A stretch of DNA of 64,000 bases. Origin: Devosia subaequoris. Lineage in GTDB: Bacteria; Pseudomonadota; Alphaproteobacteria; Rhizobiales; Devosiaceae. This document shows positions 18,313 through 28,466 of this stretch, in pieces (position 1 is the first letter of the stretch; every line of letters begins with the position of its first letter). The notes beneath the pieces are model-generated. The model made no database searches, was not told the DNA's origin, and saw only the letters and a list, made by a program, of their open reading frames with translations. The stretch spans positions 62,001 to 126,000 of the forward strand of contig NZ_JACIEW010000003.1 in the NCBI RefSeq assembly GCF_014197055.1, in the 5' to 3' direction. The position numbers and the translations under genes were made by a program.

Positions 18313-19626
18313 ATGGGCTTGAGCGCTCTTGGAATTGAATACGGCTCCTACATTCTTGTCGGCTGCATCTTCCTGCTGCTGCTGACCGGCCAGCCGCTCG
18401 CCTGGGTCACCGGGCTGGTCGCACTGGCTTTCACCTTTGGCTGGTTCGGCACCAACTCCCTGCCGCTCGTAACCTCGCGCATCTTCGGGTTCATCACCGA
18501 ATATTCCCTGGTGGCCATCCCGATGTTCATTCTCATGGCGGCGATCCTCGACCGCTCCGGCATCGCCAAGGACCTGTTTAATGGCATGCGGGTGCTGGCC
18601 GGCCGTCTGCCCGGCGGCGTGGCAGTGCAGACCTTGATCGTGGCCATTCTCATGGCAGCGATGTCAGGCGTCATCGGCGGCGAGATCGTGCTGCTCGGCA
18701 TTCTGGCGCTGCCGCAAATGCTGCGCCTGGGTTATGATCGCAGCCTCTCGATCGGCGTCGTCTGCGCCGGCGGTTCGCTCGGGACCATGATGCCGCCCTC
18801 GATCGTGCTGATCATCTATGGACTGGTCGCCAGCGTCTCCATTGCCGACCTGTTCGTTGCAGCCATCACCCCGGCCCTGCTGCTGCTGGCGTTCTACGTG
18901 GCCTATGTGCTGTTCATCTGCATTCGCAATCCGCAGATGGGCCCGCCCATGTCCAATGAAGAAATGGCCAAGGAGTCGGTTGGCAGCGCCCTCAAATCTG
19001 TCGCCGCACCGCTGTTTATCGTGCTGGTGGTGCTCGGCTCGATCTATGGCGGCATCGCCTCGATCACCGAAGCTGCGGCTCTGGGCGTCTCCGCCGTGCT
19101 GCTGGTCTCGCTGATCCGGCGCGAAATGACTTTCAAGATGCTGCAGGACAGTCTGGTCCACACCCTTGAAACCTGCGGCATGATCATCTGGATCGGTATT
19201 GCCGCTGCCGTGCTTGTCGGCGTCTACAACCTCATGGGCGGCAACCGCTTCGTTTCCGGAGCCATTCTCGGGCTCGACGCTCCGCCGGTGGTGCTCATCA
19301 TGGTGATGATGCTGATCCTGCTGGTGCTGGGCATGTTCCTCGACTGGATCGGCATTGCCCTGCTGACCCTGCCGATCTTCGTGCCCATCGTCATCCAGCT
19401 TGGCTACGATCCGATCTGGTTCGGCATCCTGTTCGCGGTAAACATGCAGGTGTCATACCTGACTCCGCCCTTCGGACCCGCCGCCTTCTATCTCAAGAGC
19501 GTCGCGCCAAAGGAGATCACCCTCAAGCACATCTATACCGCGCTGCTGCCATTCATTGCCCTGCAGCTGGTGGTGCTCGGGACCATCCTCTTCTTCCCGC
19601 CCATCGCCACCTGGGCGATCAGCTAG
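18313..19626 (+). CDS. dctM: TRAP transporter large permease (DctM)
   Basis: A 437-residue integral membrane protein with about 11-12 hydrophobic helices, the transport subunit of the tripartite carrier. Family motifs include GGSLGTMMPPSIVLIIYG and NMQVSYLTPPFGPAAFYL. ATG 18313 follows GGGGAGAAG; the frame open further upstream overlaps dctQ and is not coding. The operon closes with a terminator at 19634. Confidence 0.95.
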   Translation: MGLSALGIEYGSYILVGCIFLLLLTGQPLAWVTGLVALAFTFGWFGTNSLPLVTSRIFGFITEYSLVAIPMFILMAAILDRSGIAKDLFNGMRVLAGRLPGGVAVQTLIVAILMAAMSGVIGGEIVLLGILALPQMLRLGYDRSLSIGVVCAGGSLGTMMPPSIVLIIYGLVASVSIADLFVAAITPALLLLAFYVAYVLFICIRNPQMGPPMSNEEMAKESVGSALKSVAAPLFIVLVVLGSIYGGIASITEAAALGVSAVLLVSLIRREMTFKMLQDSLVHTLETCGMIIWIGIAAAVLVGVYNLMGGNRFVSGAILGLDAPPVVLIMVMMLILLVLGMFLDWIGIALLTLPIFVPIVIQLGYDPIWFGILFAVNMQVSYLTPPFGPAAFYLKSVAPKEITLKHIYTALLPFIALQLVVLGTILFFPPIATWAIS

Positions 19627-19633
19627 CACAAGA

Positions 19634-19667
19634 AAAGAGCCGGGCATCGCCCGGCTCTTTTCATTTT
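19634..19667 (+). terminator. Terminator of the TRAP operon
   Basis: Stem AAAGAGCCGGGC/GCCCGGCTCTTT, three-base loop, then TCATTTT. Being A-rich on its left side it can also serve the converging DoxX gene. Confidence 0.9.
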
Positions 19668-20038
19668 CACCGCAGCAGCGGAAACACCGCCCTGACCTTG
19701 CCCTCGCGCAGCCACAGCGCCACCCACACCGCGACCCCGAGATAAATTGAAAACAGCGTGTGGCTGAACAGCGGATTATCCACCCGCAAATTTGCCGCCA
19801 GCGTCGCGCCCAGCAACCCCGTGGTCAGCACAGCCCCCAGCAACGCCGTGCGCGGAACGAGAAACAGCACTACACACACCACCTCGATTGCGCCGATCAG
19901 CACCATATATTTCACCGGCCATCCCACCACCATCATGGCATCGGTGGCCGCCTCGATCCCCAAAAACTTCGGCGCCGCCGACGCGACCGCTAGAAACAGC
20001 CCGATCAAAACGCTCAATACCCAGCCCGCAATCCTCAT
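19667..20038 (-). CDS. DoxX-family membrane protein
   Basis: A 123-residue protein with four hydrophobic helices. The pattern KFLGIEAATDAMMVVGWP followed by LIGAIEVVCVVLFLVPRTALLGAVL is that of DoxX-like proteins. Some relatives assist redox or thiosulfate metabolism, but most are uncharacterised. Divergent from the PadR operon. Confidence 0.8.
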   Translation of the reverse strand: MRIAGWVLSVLIGLFLAVASAAPKFLGIEAATDAMMVVGWPVKYMVLIGAIEVVCVVLFLVPRTALLGAVLTTGLLGATLAANLRVDNPLFSHTLFSIYLGVAVWVALWLREGKVRAVFPLLR

Positions 20039-20131
20039 TTTCGTCCCCTGTAAAAACCCCGCAGCATCACGCTGCTCCTAAGCCAACGACGATGATGCAG
20101 CGGAAATTTCGACACGGCTACGGCATACCGC

Positions 20132-20180
20132 TTGCATTACCTATTAACTCTAGGCATTATACCTAGAGTTAATAGGTAAT
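20132..20180 (+). promoter_or_regulatory. Promoter and perfect inverted-repeat operator of the PadR operon
   Basis: A 19-bp perfect inverted repeat (20136-20154 and 20162-20180; left arm begins ATTACCTATTAACTCTAGG) with a seven-base centre. TTGCAT-N17-CATTAT (20132-20160) overlays it, so the left arm is the promoter spacer. A protein bound here would block RNA polymerase; the PadR gene starts seven bases later, so auto-repression is likely. Confidence 0.75.
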
Positions 20181-20186
20181 AGATTC

Positions 20187-20525
20187 ATGCCCACTACGAC
20201 CTCCCAATTTCTCAATGGCGTCCCCGAGCTCCTTGTCCTGCGCCTGCTGCGCGACAAGGAGATGTACGGATATGAACTGGTCGAAGCCATTCGCGCCGCG
20301 AGCAACGACAATCTCAGCTTCGCCGAAGGCGTCATCTATCCTGTCCTGCATTCCCTGGAGCGCGATGGCGCACTGTCTACCCGACGCCAGACAGTCAATG
20401 GTCGCAGCCGCGTCTATTATTCCGTCACCCCCACGGGCAAAGACCGGTTCAACGACCTGCTTGCCCATTGGCAACAGCTGCAAAGCACCATCGCAACGAT
20501 TGTTAAGGCGCCCCACCATGCCTGA
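20187..20525 (+). CDS. PadR-family transcriptional regulator
   Basis: A 112-residue winged-helix regulator. The PadR pattern is clear: ELLVLRLLRDKEMYGYELVEAI, then SFAEGVIYPVLHSLERDGAL and a wing with RRQTVNGRSRVYYSVTPTGK. It likely represses its own operon through the inverted repeat directly upstream. The next gene starts inside its stop region (overlap of eight bases), so PadR and its membrane partner are made together. Confidence 0.92.
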   Translation: MPTTTSQFLNGVPELLVLRLLRDKEMYGYELVEAIRAASNDNLSFAEGVIYPVLHSLERDGALSTRRQTVNGRSRVYYSVTPTGKDRFNDLLAHWQQLQSTIATIVKAPHHA

Positions 20526-21147
20526 CCGTCTGGAAATCATGCGTGAGGATCTGCTCAAGGCAGGGCTCTCGCCCGCTCATGTTCAACGCTATCTGCGCGA
20601 ACTGGCCGAACACCGCGATGATATCGTCGCTTATCTGATCGCCGAAGGTGTCGCACCACAGGTCGCTCAGACAGAGGCGGATCGCCGCCTGGGCAGCAAC
20701 GATGCCCTGCTGCTGCCCATGCTGGCCAATCGCCGCTTCCGCAGCCTGGCGGCGCGCTGGCCGGCTCTGGTCTATCTGGCAATCCCCGTGTGCTGCCAAT
20801 TCGTGCTGCTGGCACTGGGACTATGCTTGCTCCTCCTCGCTACCGGCACGCCGCTCCGTGCAAGCGTCCTGGATCTCGGCAATGGTCTGAAACTCCTCTC
20901 CTATGCCGCACCGGTGCTCATTGGCATGTTGATGCTGGCTTTTGCCCATCGGCGCCGCGCCACAAACGCCTGGCCCATTGCCGGTGCCCTGTCGAGCGCT
21001 GTCCTGGCCGCCATGGTGAGCATCAGCGTGCTGCCCTCCCTGCCAGGCCAAGCTGGCGAAATCAGCGTCGCCGTCGGGTTCCCAAGCCTGCTGCCGCTTC
21101 TGATTACCGGCACGCTCGTCCTGCTCCCAGTCGCCATTCGCCGCTAA
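20518..21147 (+). CDS. Membrane protein with HAAS/permease-prefix-like N domain
   Basis: A 209-residue protein. Residues 1-65 are a soluble helical region (LLKAGLSPAHVQRYLRELAE HRDD pattern) like the HAAS or permease-prefix domains often encoded next to PadR. Four to five hydrophobic helices follow from about residue 82. Partner genes of PadR of this type are thought to modulate membrane or antibiotic responses, but function is not established. It overlaps the PadR gene by eight bases. Confidence 0.7.
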   Translation: MPDRLEIMREDLLKAGLSPAHVQRYLRELAEHRDDIVAYLIAEGVAPQVAQTEADRRLGSNDALLLPMLANRRFRSLAARWPALVYLAIPVCCQFVLLALGLCLLLLATGTPLRASVLDLGNGLKLLSYAAPVLIGMLMLAFAHRRRATNAWPIAGALSSAVLAAMVSISVLPSLPGQAGEISVAVGFPSLLPLLITGTLVLLPVAIRR

Positions 21148-21159
21148 CGGACCAATACA

Positions 21160-22062
21160 ATGCTAAACCGCTTTAACGCGCTCGCCGCGCTGACTTTGCT
21201 CGCCCTGCCTCAGGCCCACGCCATCGACTATCGCCAAGTCAGTCGGGCCGACGGCACCACCGTTCACTACACGCTCGACACCCCCGCAGGTGACACCTCG
21301 GGCTTGCTCGTTCTCAGTCAAGGGTCCGGCTGCGCCCGCGCCGCCACCAGCCCCAACCTGGCCACCGTGCGGGCCGCTTTTCCAGACTATGCCGCCCTGA
21401 TCGTGGAAAAGATCGGCATCACTCCAGACGTCGAAATTGCCGATCCGTTCAGCGACTGCCCGGCGCAGTTCTACGACAATTACACCGTCAGCCAGCGCGT
21501 CTCGGACTATCGCACCGTCCTCGATGCGTTGGCCGCAGATCCGGCCGTAAACAACGCCAATACGATACTATTCGGCGGTTCGGAGGGCGGCCTGGCCATG
21601 GCAATGCTGGCCGAACTGGTCCCTGTCAACGCGACGATCCTGCTCTCTACGGCCACCGGGGAAACCTTTGGCGACATGGTCCTGTCAACCGTACCACCCG
21701 AGGCACGGCAGCAGGTCCAGTCCGGCTTTGAAATGGCGCGCAATAATCCGCAAAGTTCGGAACGTCTCGGCGGCTCGACCTACCGTTTCTGGGCCGACGG
21801 TCTGGACCTGCGCCCACTCGACCATATGCAAAGAGCGACCGCTCCCATTCTGCTCATTCAGGGCGGTCTGGACGGATCCGCGCCCGTTGCGGCGTCTCGC
21901 ACTACCCTGGCCGCCTTCGCCGAACAGGGACTTTGTAACCTCACCTATTGGGAATTTCCGGCTCTCGACCACGGCCTCACCGACCCGACGGGCACATCGC
22001 ATCTCCCGGCCATTGCCAGATTGGCCGCCGCCTGGACGCAAGCACCCATTCCCGCCTGCTGA
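21160..22062 (+). CDS. Secreted alpha/beta hydrolase
   Basis: A 300-residue exported alpha/beta-hydrolase-fold enzyme. A signal peptide ends near AHA (residue 21). The nucleophile elbow is FGGSEGGLAM, the late Asp lies in LIQGGLDGSAP and the His in ALDHGLTDP, giving a full Ser-Asp-His triad. The cysteine pattern (SGC, DCP, LC) suggests disulfides. It starts 12 bases after the membrane-protein gene, so it is probably the third gene of the PadR operon. Confidence 0.8.
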   Translation: MLNRFNALAALTLLALPQAHAIDYRQVSRADGTTVHYTLDTPAGDTSGLLVLSQGSGCARAATSPNLATVRAAFPDYAALIVEKIGITPDVEIADPFSDCPAQFYDNYTVSQRVSDYRTVLDALAADPAVNNANTILFGGSEGGLAMAMLAELVPVNATILLSTATGETFGDMVLSTVPPEARQQVQSGFEMARNNPQSSERLGGSTYRFWADGLDLRPLDHMQRATAPILLIQGGLDGSAPVAASRTTLAAFAEQGLCNLTYWEFPALDHGLTDPTGTSHLPAIARLAAAWTQAPIPAC

Positions 22063-22266
22063 ACGGACCAGCGACGGGCCGGCGCAAGGCCAACGCCCTG
22101 GTCCAATTGTCGGGTTTCTCTACCCCTGACCAGCACGAATAGCGTCAGGTCGCGCGGCCATTCGCGCGGCCTGCAAGGCGGCATCAGCAATCGTCGGCAC
22201 TTGCCGTTCGCACAAGCGGCCTGCTACGGCACAGGCAACCCCACGCCACCGCCGACAGGACCCCCG

Positions 22267-22941
22267 ATGATTCCCTGGCAAAAACTTGGCGAGACCACCA
22301 TGCCCGGCGGTGGCCCGATGACGCTGATGCAGCGCGGCACCGAATTCTCCGTCATGTCCGGTACTGTTACGCTGATGAACAGCCGCATGAGCAATTCCGA
22401 AGAACAGCTCGCTACTATCTCCGCCTCCCGCCTCGGATCGCGCCCCGGAGCGCGCATCCTCATCGGTGGCCTGGGCCTCGGCTTTACCCTGCGTGCGGCC
22501 CTCAAGTGCTTTGCAGCCGACAGCGAAATAACCGTTGCCGAACTTGTTCCCGAAATCGTGGAATGGGCGCGTGGGCCCCTCCAGCCACTGCATGGCGACA
22601 GCCTCGACGATCCCCGCGTCCGCATTCACCTCGGCGATGTGTCGACGGCCATCACCGCCGCAAAACCCTTCGACGCCATCCTGCTCGATGTCGACAACGG
22701 CCCTGACGGCCTGTTCCGACCCGCCAATGACCGGCTCTACAATGCCGCTGGCCTCGCTGCCGCCAAGGCCGCCGTGACACCGGGCGGCCACCTGGCCATC
22801 TGGTCCTCCCATCCCGACGAGCGCTTCACCAGACGTCTGAGGCAAACCGGCATGCAGGTGGATCAAGTCACTGTCCGCGCCCGCGACAACGGCAAGGGCG
22901 ACCGCCACACCCTCTGGTTCGCCACCAAACCGGGCCGCTGA
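22267..22941 (+). CDS. Spermidine synthase-like methyltransferase-fold protein
   Basis: A 224-residue Rossmann-fold protein of the spermine/spermidine synthase-like group. The nucleotide-binding loop is ILIGGLGLGFTLRAAL, the acidic residue after beta2 in VAELVPEIVEWARG, and ILLDVDNGPDGLF follows. It lacks the N-terminal tetramer domain of true SpeE and could be a methyltransferase; the substrate is unknown. ATG 22267 has ACAGGA upstream and is preferred over 22201. Confidence 0.75.
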   Translation: MIPWQKLGETTMPGGGPMTLMQRGTEFSVMSGTVTLMNSRMSNSEEQLATISASRLGSRPGARILIGGLGLGFTLRAALKCFAADSEITVAELVPEIVEWARGPLQPLHGDSLDDPRVRIHLGDVSTAITAAKPFDAILLDVDNGPDGLFRPANDRLYNAAGLAAAKAAVTPGGHLAIWSSHPDERFTRRLRQTGMQVDQVTVRARDNGKGDRHTLWFATKPGR

Positions 22942-22992
22942 CGGGCCCAGGCGCCTGAGGACTGCTGCCCGCCACGGTTCGCGCCTTCTCGA

Positions 22993-23793
22993 CTATGCGA
23001 CCATGGCCGGCGCGGCGGTCGAGCTATCGATCAGCGCCATCAACGCCGCCACCTCCGCAGCCTCATATGGCAAGGGTTGTTGTCCCGCCGGGGATCTGGC
23101 CGCAGCCATCAAACGCCTTGCCGACGCCTCGGGACTGCTGAAGAGGAAGCGAAACAGTCTGAAGGGCAGCGGCAGGGCCGGTGACGTCGCCATTCCGGTC
23201 TTTGTCGGGGCCAGATCAACCACGTGCAGGCCAATATCGTCCTCGGCATAGCGGTCGCGCAGCGCGGAAAACGCCACCGTAACCGCCTGCTTGGATTGCG
23301 CATAGGCGGTCATCCCGCCTTGACCGGCACTCTGCGCCGTCTCGGTCGAGATGAGCTTGCGCGCCATTTTGCGCGCGGCAGACCCGGCGACCACCACCTG
23401 CCCTTCCGCCGCCCGCAATGGGCTGCGCAACAGCCGCACCAGCAGCAGCGGGGCGATGCAGTTGACCGCAAAATGCATTTCCAGCCCATCGGCAGACACC
23501 TGCCCTCTATCGGACAGCGCTCCGGCGACCAGATAGGCCTCATCGATTGCGTCATGTGCTGCGCCGATCTGCTGCGCTGCCGCCCGTATCGCGTCCTGAT
23601 CGGCAAAGTCGGCCTGATACATGTCGATTGTCGCGTCGGGAAAACGCTGCAGCAGCGACTCGACCTGCGATTGCGTCTTGATCATGTCGCGATTGAGCAG
23701 AACCAGGTCGTGCCCGTTCTGCAACAATTGCCGGCACAGCGCCTGCCCGATGCCTGAAGTGGAGCCGGTCACCAGCGACAGTGTTCGTGTCAT
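22993..23793 (-). CDS. Short-chain dehydrogenase/reductase
   Basis: A 266-residue SDR. The cofactor motif TGSTSGIGQAL and catalytic YAQSK (Tyr and Lys) are present, and the Ser is in VVAGSAARKM. Start 23793 follows AAGGAATGTGAT. The SDR lies downstream of a MarR gene and carries the same operator-like 14-mer ahead of its start, so it is a likely target of that regulator. Substrate unknown. Confidence 0.85.
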   Translation of the reverse strand: MTRTLSLVTGSTSGIGQALCRQLLQNGHDLVLLNRDMIKTQSQVESLLQRFPDATIDMYQADFADQDAIRAAAQQIGAAHDAIDEAYLVAGALSDRGQVSADGLEMHFAVNCIAPLLLVRLLRSPLRAAEGQVVVAGSAARKMARKLISTETAQSAGQGGMTAYAQSKQAVTVAFSALRDRYAEDDIGLHVVDLAPTKTGMATSPALPLPFRLFRFLFSSPEASARRLMAAARSPAGQQPLPYEAAEVAALMALIDSSTAAPAMVA

Positions 23794-23810
23794 ATCACAT
23801 TCCTTGAGTG

Positions 23811-23830
23811 TATATTCCATGGATTATAAT
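23811..23830. promoter_or_regulatory. MarR operator-like site before the SDR gene
   Basis: TCCATGGATTATAA at 23816-23829 is identical to the site in front of the MarR gene (24305-24318). Here the left half of the palindrome is less well kept. Confidence 0.6.
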
Positions 23831-23860
23831 CGCGCGCAGAAGATCTCGCTTGGCGCGAGC

Positions 23861-24295
23861 TCAGCCGCGCAGTCGATCAAGTAGATCCGCCAGGGTTTCG
23901 GCTTCCGCGGCGGTCAGGCGCGACCAGACGGCTTCTTCCGCCGTCAGGGCCTGCTGCGCCCGCTCACAGGCGTCACGGCCCTGCGGCGTCAGTTGAATAC
24001 GCACCACCCGTTGATCGTCACTTTGACGGACCTTGGCGATGTGCCCCTTGTCCATCAGCTTGTTCAGCAGGCGCGAAATATTGGAGTTCGGGTCCGTCAT
24101 GCCCTCGCGCAGTTCGCCAACGGTCAGCCCCTCGTCCCCCTTTGCAACCAGCATGGACAGGACGCGCACCTGTTGCGCGCTCAGATCATGGGGGCGCAGC
24201 CGGATATCAAAGACGCTCTCCAGCCAGCCGGCAGTTCGAAACAGGCTGACGCTGGCACGGCGGTGGGCGGAAGGAAGCTTTACGGTCATACGCAT
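23861..24295 (-). CDS. MarR-family regulator
   Basis: A 144-residue winged-helix regulator: LSAQQVRVLSMLVAKGDEG, recognition region DPNSNISRLLNKLMDKGHI and the wing RQSDDQRVVRIQLTPQG. A near-perfect palindrome lies directly before its start and a second copy of the half plus centre lies before the SDR gene, so it probably controls itself and the SDR. Inducer unknown. Confidence 0.88.
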   Translation of the reverse strand: MRMTVKLPSAHRRASVSLFRTAGWLESVFDIRLRPHDLSAQQVRVLSMLVAKGDEGLTVGELREGMTDPNSNISRLLNKLMDKGHIAKVRQSDDQRVVRIQLTPQGRDACERAQQALTAEEAVWSRLTAAEAETLADLLDRLRG

Positions 24296-24298
24296 CGT

Positions 24299-24318
24299 TT
24301 ATAGTCCATGGATTATAA
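24299..24318. promoter_or_regulatory. MarR auto-operator, 20-bp palindrome
   Basis: TTATAGTCCATGGATTATAA, palindromic except for one pair, begins four bases upstream of the MarR start codon. Confidence 0.65.
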
Positions 24319-24470
24319 GGTCAAGGTTTGAAACTATTGCGGCTACCCCGTTCCCATTTCGTTCGCACCGTGTTACCAGACGTGATCCATTTCCCTGCTG
24401 ACATTGCGTGACAGAGCCCCCATCTATGGGTTCATCTGTCTACCCTCCTGTTGCTGATCTCGTGAGCGCC

Positions 24471-27101
<2,631 letters not shown>

Positions 27102-27316
27102 TCACCTCGCCCCTCCGGGAAGAGGTCGGCGCGCACAGCGCCAAGTGGGTGCAGCCGGCTCCGAGATGCTGTCGAATTTCCGTGAGGCAATTAAACCGTG
27201 GGCCACAAGGCACTTTTTGTCGTGAAGAATTGCACTTACGCCGATATCATCTAGGCCGAACTTGCGCTAGCATGCCTGGCAATTCGAAGGTTACCCTAGC
27301 CTTATCATGAGGGAAT
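27102..27316. other. Left border of the AT-richer cassette
   Basis: The first 50 bases after uvrB are a GC-rich dispersed repeat (CTCGCCCCTCCGGGAAGAGG). From about 27170 base composition falls and codon use changes in the genes that follow. No attachment-site repeat or integrase was seen. Confidence 0.5.
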
Positions 27317-27538
27317 ATGACTTCAGTACCGCCCCTCACCTTCGTCTATCGAAACCATCGAGGCGTTACGGACAGGCGTCGCGTTAGGCCACTTCGTGTG
27401 GAATATAAGACCTCGGAATGGCACGTTGGCGAACAGTGGATACTCGTAGCATACGACCTGGATAAGCAGGCCGAGCGCGACTTTGCGATGATCGATATCA
27501 TTGACTTGTCTCCGGACGGTCAGCGCACGCAATCATGA
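27317..27538 (+). CDS. Small WYL-like domain protein
   Basis: A 73-residue protein. The order Y-N-x-x-G..R.V.P..V.Y....WH....W.L.A.D.....R.FA resembles the ligand-sensing core of WYL domains without any HTH (FVYRNHRGVTDRRRVRPLRV, then HVGEQWILVAYDLDKQ). GAGGGAAT precedes the ATG. The stop overlaps the next start (ATGA), so the three genes of the cassette are one unit. Function unknown; WYL domains are common sensors in phage-defence islands. Confidence 0.65.
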   Translation: MTSVPPLTFVYRNHRGVTDRRRVRPLRVEYKTSEWHVGEQWILVAYDLDKQAERDFAMIDIIDLSPDGQRTQS

Positions 27539-28446
27539 GTTCATATCTAGATATAGCTCAAGCTATTTTGGACCTTGAAAAAAAACCGATGTCAGCGCGC
27601 CAAATTATGAGGCGCGCGTTTGAGTTTCGGTTAGTTCCAAGTGGCTTGTACGGTCGTACCCAGCATAAGACGCTCCAAGCACGGCTGAGCGAGGACATTC
27701 TACTTCGGAAGGATCGGAGTGATTTTTTCCGCACAAAGCCAGGACAATTCTTCCTACGAAAGTACATCACTGACGCTACGTTACCAGTAAGCTACCGGAC
27801 GCCCATAGCAGCGCGCAGACGTGTAAGAGAGCTGGTTAATGGCCGCGTACTTACTTTCCGGCGCAGCGATGTAGACGAATTACTCGGACAGAGCGACACA
27901 AGCACAGCAAAGGAATTCTTAGGAAGCTCGATAGGCCAAAAGTTTTTGTACCGACATTTTTCGACGATCCCGGAGGATGAAGTAGCCGTCTGGTCCCTAG
28001 CCGTGATGATGCGCGACCAGAGCGTTCTAGGTTACAGAATTGGCCGATATCGAGACGGCCGTGATGACTTTCAGTTGAAAAGGACGTTTGTATTCTCGTC
28101 AGCAGTGACGGAAGAGGACTTGAACTTGTTCAACTTCAACGACCTTGGGATCGTAGACAGCGCGGTAACAGCCATAGCAACAGACCTTGATATTCCTGTT
28201 GGTCAGGATGACAACCTTAATAACGTGTTTGAAGCGCAATTAGACACTGTCTTATACGATCATGGACGCCATAGCGCGCTTATAATGTTGGTAAAGATTG
28301 ACTGCCCCGAATGGTTTGAACCAACTAGCCGAAGGCTTTCTCTCAACAACTTGCACTGGATTGATTTGAGCCAGAAGATCAATAATGTTGCAGATTTTGA
28401 CCCGTGGTCTCAAAGGATTCTGCATACGTTGCAATCAACATACTAG
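27535..28446 (+). CDS. HARE-HTH protein with Nudix-like C-terminal half
   Basis: A 303-residue protein. Residues 1-75 match a HARE winged helix (YLDIAQAILDLEKKPMSARQ...HKTLQARLSEDILLRKD...FFRTKPGQFFLRKY), a DNA-reading module shared by restriction enzymes and ASXL proteins. Residues about 145-290 recall a Nudix-type fold of the group with SYRxGxx and EEDLxLF, but the helix that should be the Nudix box (DSAVTAIATDLDI) lacks the catalytic Glu residues, so it may bind rather than cleave nucleotides. That fold call is tentative. AT-rich codons mark transfer. Confidence 0.6.
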   Translation: MSSYLDIAQAILDLEKKPMSARQIMRRAFEFRLVPSGLYGRTQHKTLQARLSEDILLRKDRSDFFRTKPGQFFLRKYITDATLPVSYRTPIAARRRVRELVNGRVLTFRRSDVDELLGQSDTSTAKEFLGSSIGQKFLYRHFSTIPEDEVAVWSLAVMMRDQSVLGYRIGRYRDGRDDFQLKRTFVFSSAVTEEDLNLFNFNDLGIVDSAVTAIATDLDIPVGQDDNLNNVFEAQLDTVLYDHGRHSALIMLVKIDCPEWFEPTSRRLSLNNLHWIDLSQKINNVADFDPWSQRILHTLQSTY

Positions 28447-28466
28447 CGGAAGGCGACCGGGGGGCC

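Noticed and set aside
28404-28466. Earlier GTG start for the third cassette gene
   Set aside because: It would overlap the preceding gene by 43 bases and lacks a Shine-Dalgarno; GTG 28467 with GGAAGG upstream fits better, though not proven.
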